Shown: positions 1 through 6,918, counted from the first letter of the stretch. The stretch is DNA of 13,104 bases from Oscillospiraceae bacterium (GCA_016296635.1 JAEDIZ010000056.1:1-13104); one strand, 5' to 3'. Program-made: numbers and translations. Notes: generated by a model not told the origin, from the letters alone.

Positions 1-1487
1 ATGAGGATGGGCGCGCAGGTGGAGGCCATGATGCAGTAGTTTGCGGTGGTGGGAACGCCCATGCCCAGTACAATGCAGCAGAGCATGGTCAGTGCCAGAC
101 CGATGATCTTTGCGTTACCGGCAACCTGCACGATGGCATTGATGAGCGTGGAGGCAAGACCGGTCACGGTGATGCAGCCGGCGATCATGCCCGCAACGGC
201 GCAAGCGACCGCAACGGTGATGGTTCCTTTGGCGCCTGCTTCCAATGCTTCAAAGATGCGTTTGGGGGTCAGGCGATCATCCGGATTGAGAATACCGACA
301 ATCACTGTAACGAGAATGGCGACGGAAGCAGAAAACTGCATGGTGCGCGCATTGGAAGAGACCAGATAGATCAGAAGCAGAATCGGCGTCAGCAGGTAGA
401 TTTTTTTCAGCAGCGGCAGGAACTTGGGCAGCTGATCGCGGGGGATGCCGAGAAGACCGGTTTTCTTTGCTTCCAAATGTACGGCGATAAATACACCGGT
501 GAAATAAAGAACAGCGGGCAGGATCGCCTTGAGCGCGACCTGCGCATAGGGCAGATCTATGTATTCTGCCATCAGGAAAGCGGCAGCGCCCATAATGGGC
601 GGCATGATCTGACCGCCGGTGGAGGCAGCTGCTTCTACTGCACCGGAAAACTCCGGCTTATAACCGGTTTTTTTCATCATGGGAATGGTAACAGAACCGG
701 TGGTGACGGTGTTGCCGACAGAGGAACCGGACACCATGCCGCAAAGAGCGGAGGAGATGACAGCTACCTTTGCCGGGCCGCCGGATGACCAGCCTGCAAT
801 GCGGTTTGCAAGAGAGATGAAGAAATTGGCAATGCCTGTTCTTTCCAGAAAGGCACCGAAGATGATAAACAAAACGATGTAGGTATAGCAGACATTGATC
901 GGCGTGCCGATGACACCGGAGGTTGTATAGAAGAGCTTATAAACTACATTCTTGGATGCCGAATACAGATCGGGGTTCCAGGAGAGCTGATTGATAAAGG
1001 TGTAGATCAGAAGCACACCTAGAACGCAGAGGATCGGCAGACCGACGCAGCGGCGGCAGAGCTCCAGCAGAATCAGAATGCCGATGGCACCGATAATGAC
1101 ATGGTGCGGCTCGATCAGTGTAGCCAACTTGATGATGGGAAGCGCATTGATGGCGTAATAGAAAAAACATCCTGCGCCGAGCAGCATCAGAATGATGTCG
1201 TACCACGGCATGGAATTCGGCCTGACATTTCCTTTTTTGACAGGGAAGGTCAGGTAGCCCATGATGACGACAAAGCCGAGAAACAGCGTCAGTCGGGTTT
1301 CCGGCAGCGCCGTGCTGAAAAGCGTCATATAAATGCAGTAAAGGGAAAAGATGGCCATGATGCTGCCGACGATCCAACGGGGTACGCCCTCCCAGATCCG
1401 CGTGTTGGACTCGCGGTCAAATTTTCGCATGACGGCATCGACATCATTTGCGTTTCCGGCATCGATGTGGAATGATTTGTCGGACAT
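1..1487 (-). CDS. TRAP transporter fused permease (DctQ-DctM), C-terminus cut off
   Basis: Membrane permease of a tripartite ATP-independent periplasmic (TRAP) transporter, which imports organic acids with an ion gradient after capture by a binding protein. Reading the reverse strand from ATG at 1487 gives an open frame of 495 residues to the window edge with no stop. A polar start of about 35 residues is followed by many hydrophobic segments. The N-terminal part is the small-permease (DctQ-like) region. From about residue 170 the DctM part begins, with the family hallmarks GTPINV, MVSGSSVGNTVTTGSV and GGQIMPPIMGAAAF near residues 200-300. An AGGAAG ribosome site (1495-1500) supports the start. 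Fused TRAP permeases usually have about 620-680 residues, so the last quarter is missing here only because the window ends. The TAXI binding protein lies directly upstream on the same strand. Substrate cannot be read from the sequence. Confidence 0.93.
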   Translation of the reverse strand, partial: MSDKSFHIDAGNANDVDAVMRKFDRESNTRIWEGVPRWIVGSIMAIFSLYCIYMTLFSTALPETRLTLFLGFVVIMGYLTFPVKKGNVRPNSMPWYDIILMLLGAGCFFYYAINALPIIKLATLIEPHHVIIGAIGILILLELCRRCVGLPILCVLGVLLIYTFINQLSWNPDLYSASKNVVYKLFYTTSGVIGTPINVCYTYIVLFIIFGAFLERTGIANFFISLANRIAGWSSGGPAKVAVISSALCGMVSGSSVGNTVTTGSVTIPMMKKTGYKPEFSGAVEAAASTGGQIMPPIMGAAAFLMAEYIDLPYAQVALKAILPAVLYFTGVFIAVHLEAKKTGLLGIPRDQLPKFLPLLKKIYLLTPILLLIYLVSSNARTMQFSASVAILVTVIVGILNPDDRLTPKRIFEALEAGAKGTITVAVACAVAGMIAGCITVTGLASTLINAIVQVAGNAKIIGLALTMLCCIVLGMGVPTTANYCIMASTCAPIL

Positions 1488-1554
1488 AATTGTGCTTCCT
1501 TTCGAGAAAAGTCAGATGCACAGAAGCGGCGGAACGTGCATCGGCAGTGGAGAT

Positions 1555-1578
1555 CGGGCGGATGAAATCATCCGCCCG
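1555..1578 (-). promoter_or_regulatory. Intercistronic stem-loop between TAXI gene and TRAP permease
   Basis: A perfect inverted repeat, CGGGCGGATGA / TCATCCGCCCG, with up to 11 pairs and a very short loop. It starts 9 bp after the stop codon of the binding-protein gene and ends 67 bp before the permease start. On the coding (minus) strand there is no T-run after it. The T-rich side (TTTTGCTTTTT) follows it only on the plus strand. It is therefore more likely an RNA-stabilising or partial-attenuation hairpin than a full terminator of this operon, as known between binding-protein and permease genes of other transporters. It would also terminate plus-strand transcription. Confidence 0.7.
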
Positions 1579-1587
1579 TTTTGCTTT

Positions 1588-2550
1588 TTACTTCGTAGGA
1601 ACGGTGTAACCCTTTTCGGCAAAATACTTTGCTGCACCTGCGTGATAGGGAACAGAGGTAACGGATGCCGCGAAGTCGAGGTTCAGTTCGCCGTATTTTG
1701 CGTGGCTGCTGACGAGATCGGGAGCGTTGTCGAAGATATCCTTGACAAGAGCGTAGATTGCATCATCGGAGACGTCGTTTCTTGCAAGAATGACTGCACC
1801 GACTGCGACGGTGGTCACATCGTCATCTGTGCCGTAGACATCTTTGGAAATCACATTCTTGGTGTAGTAGTCGGACTTTGCAATCAGAGTATTGATGTGC
1901 TCATCATCCAGACTGACGAGGGAAACGTTCTTCGTGGTAGCGAGGTCGGTGACTGCATTGGTGGGAGCACCGGAAACGATGAAGGCTGCATCGATTTTGC
2001 CGTCCTTCAAATCGTTGGCGCTGTCGCTGAAGCTCTGATAGGTGGGGATGATATCAGCTTCACCCAGACCGTAGGCACCGAGAATATCGATGGCGTTGAA
2101 GTAAACGCCGGAGCCTGCAGCACCGATGGAAACCTTTTTGCCTGCAAGATCGGCAACGGTCTTGATGTCAGGATCAAGGGTGACGATCTGAACCTGTTCC
2201 ATATAGAGAGCAGCAACAGTGGAGAAGCAGTCGACCTTGGTGTCGAAGAGGTTGGAGCCGTTGTAGGCGTATGCCATAACATCGGACTGGCAGAAGGCAA
2301 GCTCAGCATTGCCGCTCTGCAGCTCCTGCACATTGGCCTGAGAGCCATTGCCGACGATACCGGTGACGGAGATGCCGGCGTTGTTGGTAGCGTGCTGTGC
2401 GATAACGCCGCCGAAGGCGAAATAAGTGCCGCCTTCACCGCCGGTCACGAAGCGGAGCTTGGCTGCGGGAGCGGAAGTTTTGCTGCCTGCGCAGGCGGTC
2501 ATGGAGAGCAGCATGAGAACGGCGAGAATCAAAGCAATCATTTTTTTCAT
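1588..2550 (-). CDS. TAXI family TRAP transporter solute-binding lipoprotein
   Basis: Extracellular solute receptor of the adjacent TRAP transporter, 320 residues. The start at 2550 is chosen because AAGGAGG (2560-2566) lies 9 bp upstream and the protein then begins with a proper lipoprotein signal: MKK, a hydrophobic stretch, and a lipobox ending in Cys20 (SMTAC). An in-frame ATG at 2643 exists, but it lacks a ribosome site and lies upstream of the predicted promoter. After a short Ser/Ala linker comes the TAXI core: FVTGGEGGTYFAFG near the N-terminus, GSQANVQELQSGNAELAF, KKVSIGAAGSGVYFNA, and DGKIDAAFIVSGAPTNAV. These are the standard blocks of the TAXI (immunogenic protein-like) binding fold. 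The mature protein would be anchored to the outer face of the membrane. It is the promoter-proximal gene of a two-gene transporter operon. Ligand unknown. Confidence 0.94.
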   Translation of the reverse strand: MKKMIALILAVLMLLSMTACAGSKTSAPAAKLRFVTGGEGGTYFAFGGVIAQHATNNAGISVTGIVGNGSQANVQELQSGNAELAFCQSDVMAYAYNGSNLFDTKVDCFSTVAALYMEQVQIVTLDPDIKTVADLAGKKVSIGAAGSGVYFNAIDILGAYGLGEADIIPTYQSFSDSANDLKDGKIDAAFIVSGAPTNAVTDLATTKNVSLVSLDDEHINTLIAKSDYYTKNVISKDVYGTDDDVTTVAVGAVILARNDVSDDAIYALVKDIFDNAPDLVSSHAKYGELNLDFAASVTSVPYHAGAAKYFAEKGYTVPTK

Positions 2551-2600
2551 TTTTTGTTTCCTCCTTGTTTGCAGCGACATGCTGCATATCTGATGACAGA

Positions 2601-2628
2601 AGTATAGCACAAAAAATGAATAATGCAA
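2601..2628 (-). promoter_or_regulatory. Promoter of the TAXI-TRAP operon
   Basis: Read on the minus strand: -35 TTGCAT (2623-2628), a 16 bp spacer, and -10 TATACT (2601-2606) preceded by TGC, an extended -10 motif. It lies about 50 bp before the binding-protein ATG, leaving room for a short leader carrying the ribosome site. Upstream of the -35 the DNA is extremely A/T-rich. Confidence 0.7.
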
Positions 2629-2639
2629 GAGGTAATATT

Positions 2640-2785
2640 GCAAAAAATGAAAAAAATTTTTTTAACAATTCAAAAATGAAAGAAAAATGGCATAAAAACG
2701 CTTAAAACTACAAAAAAATGAAACAGCATGAATTGCTAAATTCAAAATAATGAAATTAAGCATGAAATAAAATTCAAAAAAAGAG
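2640..2785 (-). promoter_or_regulatory. A-tract-rich, probably curved upstream region of the TRAP promoter
   Basis: About 145 bp with very few G or C bases. A-tracts of 4-7 bases are centred near 2674, 2685, 2696, 2705 and 2715, about one helical turn apart, with another at 2779. Phased A-tracts bend DNA and can act as UP-like or activator-docking regions. The same stretch contains TTCA-TGAA palindromic units (2670-2679 region and 2741-2754) that could be regulator half-sites. The regulatory role is inference; the spacing is read from the sequence. Confidence 0.4.
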
Positions 2786-2820
2786 TAAAAAGACACGCCG
2801 CCGGAAAGCAGCGTGTCTTT
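2774..2820 (-). terminator. Intrinsic terminator of mgtE
   Basis: On the minus strand the arms AAAGACACGC (2811-2820) and GCGTGTCTTT (2789-2798) form a 10 bp stem with a GC-rich loop. A T-run follows, then a second T7 run (A-runs at 2787-2790 and 2776-2782 on the plus strand). It starts 7 bp beyond the mgtE stop codon. Confidence 0.88.
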
Positions 2821-2826
2821 AATAAA

Positions 2827-4206
2827 TCAGCCGATATGGAGAATGGAGGTTGCGAAAGTGAAGTACACCAGCAGCGACAGAAAGTCTACAATGGTCGTGA
2901 TCAGCGGCGAAGCCATGACCGCTGGGTCGAAGCCGAGCTTCTTAGCCAGCAGCGGCAGCGTGGAGCCGACGACCTTTGCAAGGCATACCGTGACTGCCAT
3001 GGAGAAGCAGACGACCAGAGCAACCCAGGTGGTCACGCTTTTATTGTGCAGCAGCAGATGATCGATCAGCATGACCTTGCCGAAGCAGGCAACAGCCAGT
3101 ACGGCGCCGCAGAGAACGGCGACCCGGATTTCTTTCCAGATGACGGTGAGAAGATCGGAAAATTCGATCTCGTTCAGGCTGATGCCGCGGATGATGGAAA
3201 CGCAGGCCTGCGAGCCGGAGTTGCCGCCGGTATCCATCAGCATGGGAATGAATGCGGTCAGGATGGGCAGCACGCCGAGAGCAGACTCGAATTTTGTAAT
3301 GACCAGTCCCGTGAGCGTGGCGGAGACCATCAGCAAAAGCAGCCAGGGAATTCGGTTTTTCCAAATCTCGGTGGGGGTGGATTTCATATAGGGATGCTCA
3401 GACGGCAGCATTGCTGCCATCTTTTCCATATCTTCCGTTGTCTCATCTTCCATGACATCCATTGCATCATCGAAGGTGATAATACCGACCATGCGGTTTT
3501 CTGTGTCAACAACGGGAAGCGCCAGGAAATTGTATTTGGAGAACATCTGTGCGACCTGCTCCTGATCATCCAAGGTGCCAACGGTGATGACATTTTCCTC
3601 CATGATTGAATCGATCCGGGCATCGTCATCTTCACAAAGCAGCAGATCCTTGACGGAGACCAGGCCGATAAGCTTGTGGTCTTTCGTTACATAGCAGGTA
3701 TAGATGGTCTCCTTGTCGATACCGGTCCGGCGGATGCGGAGGATCGCTTCCTCGACCGTCATGTTGGGGCGCAGAGCCACATATTCGGTGGTCATCAGGG
3801 AGCCTGCGGAATCCTCCGGGTAGCGCAGGATTTCGTTGATCTGCTTGCGCATTTCCGGATCGGCCTGCGCAAGAATACGGGAAACGACATTTGCAGGCAT
3901 TTCCTCTACGATATCAACGGCGTCATCGACATAAAGCTCATCGATGACCTCTTTCAGTTCGGAATCGGAGAAGCCACGCAGAAGAAGCTCCTGCGCCTCC
4001 GGCTCCATTTCAACAAAGGTGTCGGCAGCCAGATCCTTTGGCAGGAGCCTGAACAGAAGCGGCAGCCGGTTTTCTTCCAGCTCATCGAACACGGCGGCGA
4101 TATCCACCGGGTTCATGGTTGTCAGAATGTCCCGCAGAGAATGATATTTTTTCTCATCCAACAGCAGGACCAAGGTGTTTTCTACAGAAAAATTGTGTTC
4201 TGCCAT
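2827..4206 (-). CDS. mgtE: Magnesium transporter MgtE
   Basis: Mg2+ channel/transporter of the cytoplasmic membrane, 459 residues, a normal family length. Residues 1-125 form the helical MgtE N domain, rich in Asp/Glu. It ends in the signature YPEDSAGSLMTTEYV (129-143), which opens a pair of CBS domains (about 140-255) that in this family sense cytosolic Mg2+. An acidic connecting helix (DAMDVMEDETTEDMEK) leads to five predicted membrane segments from residue 287 on. The pore-associated DTGGNSGSQ motif is at 325-333, and ASPLITTIVD (432-441) is in the last helix, whose Asp probably matches the pore aspartate of the family. ATG at 4206 is supported by AGGAGG (4215-4220) 8 bp upstream. The gene is a single-gene unit with a terminator behind it and a long structured leader in front, divergent from alaX. 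Confidence 0.97.
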   Translation of the reverse strand: MAEHNFSVENTLVLLLDEKKYHSLRDILTTMNPVDIAAVFDELEENRLPLLFRLLPKDLAADTFVEMEPEAQELLLRGFSDSELKEVIDELYVDDAVDIVEEMPANVVSRILAQADPEMRKQINEILRYPEDSAGSLMTTEYVALRPNMTVEEAILRIRRTGIDKETIYTCYVTKDHKLIGLVSVKDLLLCEDDDARIDSIMEENVITVGTLDDQEQVAQMFSKYNFLALPVVDTENRMVGIITFDDAMDVMEDETTEDMEKMAAMLPSEHPYMKSTPTEIWKNRIPWLLLLMVSATLTGLVITKFESALGVLPILTAFIPMLMDTGGNSGSQACVSIIRGISLNEIEFSDLLTVIWKEIRVAVLCGAVLAVACFGKVMLIDHLLLHNKSVTTWVALVVCFSMAVTVCLAKVVGSTLPLLAKKLGFDPAVMASPLITTIVDFLSLLVYFTFATSILHIG

Positions 4207-4230
4207 AGGTCTTTCCTCCTAAATTTATAA

Positions 4231-4439
4231 AATATAGGAAGTAAAGACACATCCATGCAAACGCGCAAAAAGCTGTGTTTGCAGCGGCCGTATCATATTG
4301 GGAAGGGATCCAGGACGCATTGAGGCGGCTTGGATCCGGAGCAACTTCGGCCAACAGATGTGCCGCTACTACTTCCTGCGTCCATTTGGTTTTCCCCCTT
4401 TTTCAGTCAGATAATGTTGCAGTTTCATATAAACCGCCA
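4231..4439 (-). ncRNA. Structured 5' leader of mgtE, candidate cis-regulatory RNA
   Basis: The predicted mgtE promoter leaves an untranslated leader of about 230 nt. Its centre folds into a rod: GGACGCA/TGCGTCC (4313-4319 with 4377-4383), GCGGC/GCCGC (4325-4329 with 4362-4366), TTGG/CCAA (4330-4333 with 4351-4354) and an apical CCGGAG/CTTCGG hairpin (4336-4350). An outer TTCCC/GGGAA pairing is also possible. CAGGA (4311-4315) can instead pair with TCCTG (4374-4378), which would exclude the outer 7 bp helix. A second hairpin, TGCAAAC/GTTTGCA, lies at 4256-4283, nearer the start codon. The conserved M-box (ykoK) bases were not found. Strand is assigned from the promoter; the helices themselves would form in either direction. 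Function is inferred only from position. Confidence 0.45.
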
Positions 4440-4445
4440 TTATTC

Positions 4446-4474
4446 ATAATAAATTTTTTTTCCTCATTTGTCAA
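4446..4474 (-). promoter_or_regulatory. Promoter of mgtE
   Basis: Minus strand: a perfect -35 TTGACA (4469-4474), a 17 bp A-rich spacer, and -10 TATTAT (4446-4451). It is the best housekeeping-sigma promoter in the window. Transcription should start near 4439, more than 230 bp before the mgtE ATG. Confidence 0.8.
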
Positions 4475-4499
4475 TTGGAAATGCTTTTGAATTGGGGGA

Positions 4500-4528
4500 T
4501 TCTCTTTTCTTTTCAGATATGATAAAAT
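4500..4528 (+). promoter_or_regulatory. Promoter of the alaX-nudC operon
   Basis: Extended -10 element TGATAAAAT (hexamer 4523-4528), with only a weak -35-like TTCTCT (4500-4505) at 17 bp. It lies 29 bp before the alaX start. It is divergent from the mgtE promoter, the two -35 regions being about 25 bp apart. Confidence 0.6.
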
Positions 4529-4557
4529 GAAGAAAAAATCTGAAAGAGGCATGAGAA

Positions 4558-5718
4558 ATGGCCACCGAAAAACTGTTTTATCAGGACGCTCATCTAAATG
4601 CGTTTGATGCTTGTGTTCTGCGATGCGAACCGTCAAAGCACGGATACGATGTTGTTCTGGATCGCACAGCTTTTTATCCCGAGGGCGGCGGACAGCCGGG
4701 AGATACCGGGATGCTTGGCAAAGTGCGCGTGACGGATACCCATGAGATCGCGGGCGAGGTCGTGCATTACTGCGAAAAGCCGCTGGAGATCGGCAGCACT
4801 GTTCATGGCGCAATCGACTGGGAAAGACGCTTTTCCTTTATGCAGCTGCACTCCGGCGAGCACATTTTCAGCGGCATTGTGAACCGCAGATTCGGCTATG
4901 ACAATGTGGGCTTTCATATGGGTTCTGATTTTGTCACCATCGATTTTAACGGCGTGCTGACAGAAGAGCAGATCCGGGAAATTGAGCAGGAAGCCAACGA
5001 ATTCGTCTGGAAAAACGTGCCGATTCAAATAGCATATCCGGATGCGGAGCAGCTGAAAACCATTCCCTATCGCAGCAAGAAGGAACTGTCCGGCTGGGTG
5101 CGGATTGTGACAATTCCGGGTGCGGACATCTGCGCCTGCTGCGGCACGCATGTGGCGAATACCGGCGAGATCGGCCTGATCAAGACGTTCTCCTGTGTCC
5201 GCTTCCATGAGGGCGTGCGCATCGAGATGCTCTGCGGCAAAAGAGCGTTTTCCTATCTGAGCGCGGTTGCCGATCAGAACCGCATCAATTCAGGTCTGCT
5301 TTCGGCAAAGCCGCTGGAAACATCCCTCGGCGTGCAGCGAGCTTTGGACGAACTCGGAAAGCTGAAGCTGCGCGTTTCTCAGCTGGAAATGCAGAGCTTC
5401 GCGGCAAAGGCGGAAGCATTGAAAAATGCCGGAAGAAGTCTGCTCTTTGAGGACGGACTTGACCCGGATGGCGTGAGAAAGCTGACAGACGCGGTCATGA
5501 CAGCCTGCGGCAGCATGGCGGCTGTATTCTCCGGCAGTGACGGGGCAGGTTACAAATATGCTGTCGGGCAGGAAAACGGTGATCTGCGGGAATTTGTGAA
5601 GCGTATGAATGCGCAGCTTTTCGGCAGGGGAGGCGGAAAACCTTTCTTTGCGCAGGGATCCGTGCAGGCAACAAGACGGGAAATTGAGGCGTTTTTTGCC
5701 GGGGAGTGGACAGAATGA
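4558..5718 (+). CDS. alaX: Alanyl-tRNA editing protein AlaX-like, with DHHA1 domain
   Basis: Free-standing relative of the alanyl-tRNA synthetase editing half. It is expected to hydrolyse mischarged Ser-tRNA(Ala) (and possibly Gly-tRNA(Ala)) in the cytosol. The protein has 386 residues, the long AlaX form. Residues 1-90 resemble the small N-terminal barrel with RTAFYPEGGGQPGDTG. The second-additional-domain zinc site is complete: His98 and His102 in LHSGEH, and Cys194 with His198 in CCGTHV. Residues 255-300 look like a helical linker. The C-terminus carries a DHHA1 domain with the typical GRGGGKPFFAQGS motif. ATG at 4558 follows GAAAGAGG with 8 bp spacing. The stop overlaps the nudC start (ATGA), so the two are translationally coupled. 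No aminoacylation catalytic domain is present, so this is not a truncated alaS. Confidence 0.92.
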   Translation: MATEKLFYQDAHLNAFDACVLRCEPSKHGYDVVLDRTAFYPEGGGQPGDTGMLGKVRVTDTHEIAGEVVHYCEKPLEIGSTVHGAIDWERRFSFMQLHSGEHIFSGIVNRRFGYDNVGFHMGSDFVTIDFNGVLTEEQIREIEQEANEFVWKNVPIQIAYPDAEQLKTIPYRSKKELSGWVRIVTIPGADICACCGTHVANTGEIGLIKTFSCVRFHEGVRIEMLCGKRAFSYLSAVADQNRINSGLLSAKPLETSLGVQRALDELGKLKLRVSQLEMQSFAAKAEALKNAGRSLLFEDGLDPDGVRKLTDAVMTACGSMAAVFSGSDGAGYKYAVGQENGDLREFVKRMNAQLFGRGGGKPFFAQGSVQATRREIEAFFAGEWTE

Positions 5719-6551
5719 TTCAGGATATTGCACCACAGGTTTACCATAATCAGATATCGTGGCGGGAGCCGACCCAAAACGATCCGGTGCTTGCCTTTAC
5801 GAAGGATCGAAAAGTATTTTGCAGACTCGAGGGAGAAGAGATCTTCTACCCGACGGTGCAGCAGCTTGGTGTAAATGCCGAGCATCTGCAGTATCTGTTT
5901 GCGGTGGATGATACGGCGTATTATCTTTTGGAGCGTGAACCGGATTTTCAGGAGGAAAATGGCTGGTCATATCAGTCAACGGGCAAACTGCGCGGCATGG
6001 AAGCCAGCACGGGACTGTTTGTCTGCGGTGCGGCGGAAAGCCTTTATCGGTGGTATCAAGGTCAGAAATTCTGCGGCTGCTGCGGAAGTAGAATGGAAAA
6101 GAGCAAAATAGAGCGGGCGATGGTCTGCCCGGCTTGCGGCAACACGGTCTATCCCAAAATCTGCCCGGCGATCATTGCTGCGGTTTACGACGGCGACCGG
6201 CTTGTGCTGACGCGCTATAAAAACAGACCCTTCAAGAAGTACGCGCTGGTGGCCGGCTTTGCGGAGATCGGCGAGTCCATCGAGGATACCGTCCGCCGGG
6301 AGGTTTTGGAGGAAACGGGTCTGCATGTCGGAAAGCTGCGGTTTTATAAGTCGCAACCGTGGGTGTTTACGGATACGCTGCTGATGGGCTTTTACTGCGA
6401 GCTGGAAGGCTCTGATCAGATTACTGTGGAGGAGGACGAACTGGCGGAGGCTGCGTGGTTTGAGCGTGCAGAGCTTCCGGAGGATCACTCCCATATCAGT
6501 CTGACCGGAGAGATGATTGAGATGTTCCGGCAGGAAAAAATCGAATTATGA
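5715..6551 (+). CDS. nudC: NAD(+) diphosphatase / NAD-RNA decapping Nudix hydrolase NudC
   Basis: Cytosolic Nudix enzyme that splits NAD(H) into nicotinamide mononucleotide and AMP and, in characterised relatives, removes NAD caps from RNA. It has 278 residues from the ATG at 5715, which overlaps the alaX stop and has GGGGAG just upstream; a GTG three codons earlier is less likely. An N-terminal NADH-PPase-like domain is followed by a zinc ribbon with Cys120, Cys123, Cys138 and Cys141. The Nudix box spans about residues 181-203 and fits G-x5-E-x7-RE-x-x-EE-x-G exactly. The NudC-specific SQPWPFPxS signature is only partly kept: SQPW (213-216) is followed by VFTDT. That leaves some doubt about strict NAD specificity, but zinc ribbon, length and domain order all favour NudC. 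Confidence 0.88.
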   Translation: MIQDIAPQVYHNQISWREPTQNDPVLAFTKDRKVFCRLEGEEIFYPTVQQLGVNAEHLQYLFAVDDTAYYLLEREPDFQEENGWSYQSTGKLRGMEASTGLFVCGAAESLYRWYQGQKFCGCCGSRMEKSKIERAMVCPACGNTVYPKICPAIIAAVYDGDRLVLTRYKNRPFKKYALVAGFAEIGESIEDTVRREVLEETGLHVGKLRFYKSQPWVFTDTLLMGFYCELEGSDQITVEEDELAEAAWFERAELPEDHSHISLTGEMIEMFRQEKIEL

Positions 6552-6595
6552 CTTTCTTTTTGCCTGCAAATACGCTAGAATAGGCAAAAAGAAGG
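6552..6595 (+). promoter_or_regulatory. Inverted repeat abutting the RBS of the interrupted small gene
   Basis: The arms TTCTTTTTGCCT (6554-6565) and AGGCAAAAAGAA (6582-6593) pair perfectly. One G-T and one more pair extend the stem to 14 bp around a 16-base loop, and the 3' arm runs into the AAGGAGG ribosome site (6592-6598). No T-run follows on either strand, so it is not a typical terminator. It begins at the nudC stop codon. A possible -10 TAGAAT (6576-6581) lies in the loop, without a good -35. It may act on translation of the next gene or on nudC mRNA stability. Confidence 0.5.
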
Positions 6596-6603
6596 AGGAC
6601 GCT

Positions 6604-6912
6604 ATGAACGAAGAACAAAAAGAAAGAGACAATCAGAACACGGAGAAGAAGAGAAACAGATGACTTGAACTGGATGGAAGAAGACAGATCGTTTTTTTTG
6701 CGACCGGTGCTTATCTGGTTTATCTGGGAATTAAGATTCTGACAAGTTTATCCGGCGAAGCTGCAGCTGCCCGTGTTTTCCCGATCATTGCGGCGATTTT
6801 CTTCATTATTGTCGGCGGTGCGCTGGTGGTTTGCTGCGTAATGTCTCATATTATACAGTTGAAGGAACCGCAGAAGAACAGTGCGGATGAGAACGACGAG
6901 GAGAAGGAGTAA
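6604..6912 (+). pseudogene. Small two-helix membrane protein gene interrupted by an in-frame TGA
   Basis: A strong AAGGAGG site (6592-6598) leads to ATG 6604. The frame reads a polar 19-residue peptide (MNEEQKERDNQNTEKKRNR) and stops at TGA 6661-6663. The same frame then stays open to TAA 6910-6912 and encodes two clear hydrophobic segments (IVFFATGAYLVYLGIKIL and VFPIIAAIFFIIVGGALVVC) plus an acidic tail. This is the composition of a real small membrane protein, but it has no start codon or ribosome site of its own. Just after the stop, the neighbouring frame reads DDLNWMEEDR, which could be the lost connection and suggests two small indels; there is also a T8 run at 6691-6698. Either a decayed gene or a sequence error. 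I do not recognise the family. Confidence 0.6.
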
Positions 6913-6918
6913 ACGATT

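Noticed and set aside
1351..2607. Long plus-strand open frame of over 400 codons antisense to the TRAP receptor
   Set aside because: It is the mirror of the TAXI gene, has Cys/Gly/Asp-rich sequence with no recognisable domain and no ribosome site. The minus-strand frame carries the lipobox and family motifs.
4231..4439. M-box (ykoK) riboswitch before mgtE, or T-box before alaX
   Set aside because: The conserved M-box and T-box core bases are not present, and the alaX promoter lies downstream of the structured segment, so it is not in the alaX transcript.
6661..6663. TGA read as selenocysteine or tryptophan in the small membrane gene
   Set aside because: No stem-loop of SECIS type is evident just downstream, and TGA serves as the normal stop of other genes here (alaX, prfC, trxA, mgtE), so a changed code is excluded.
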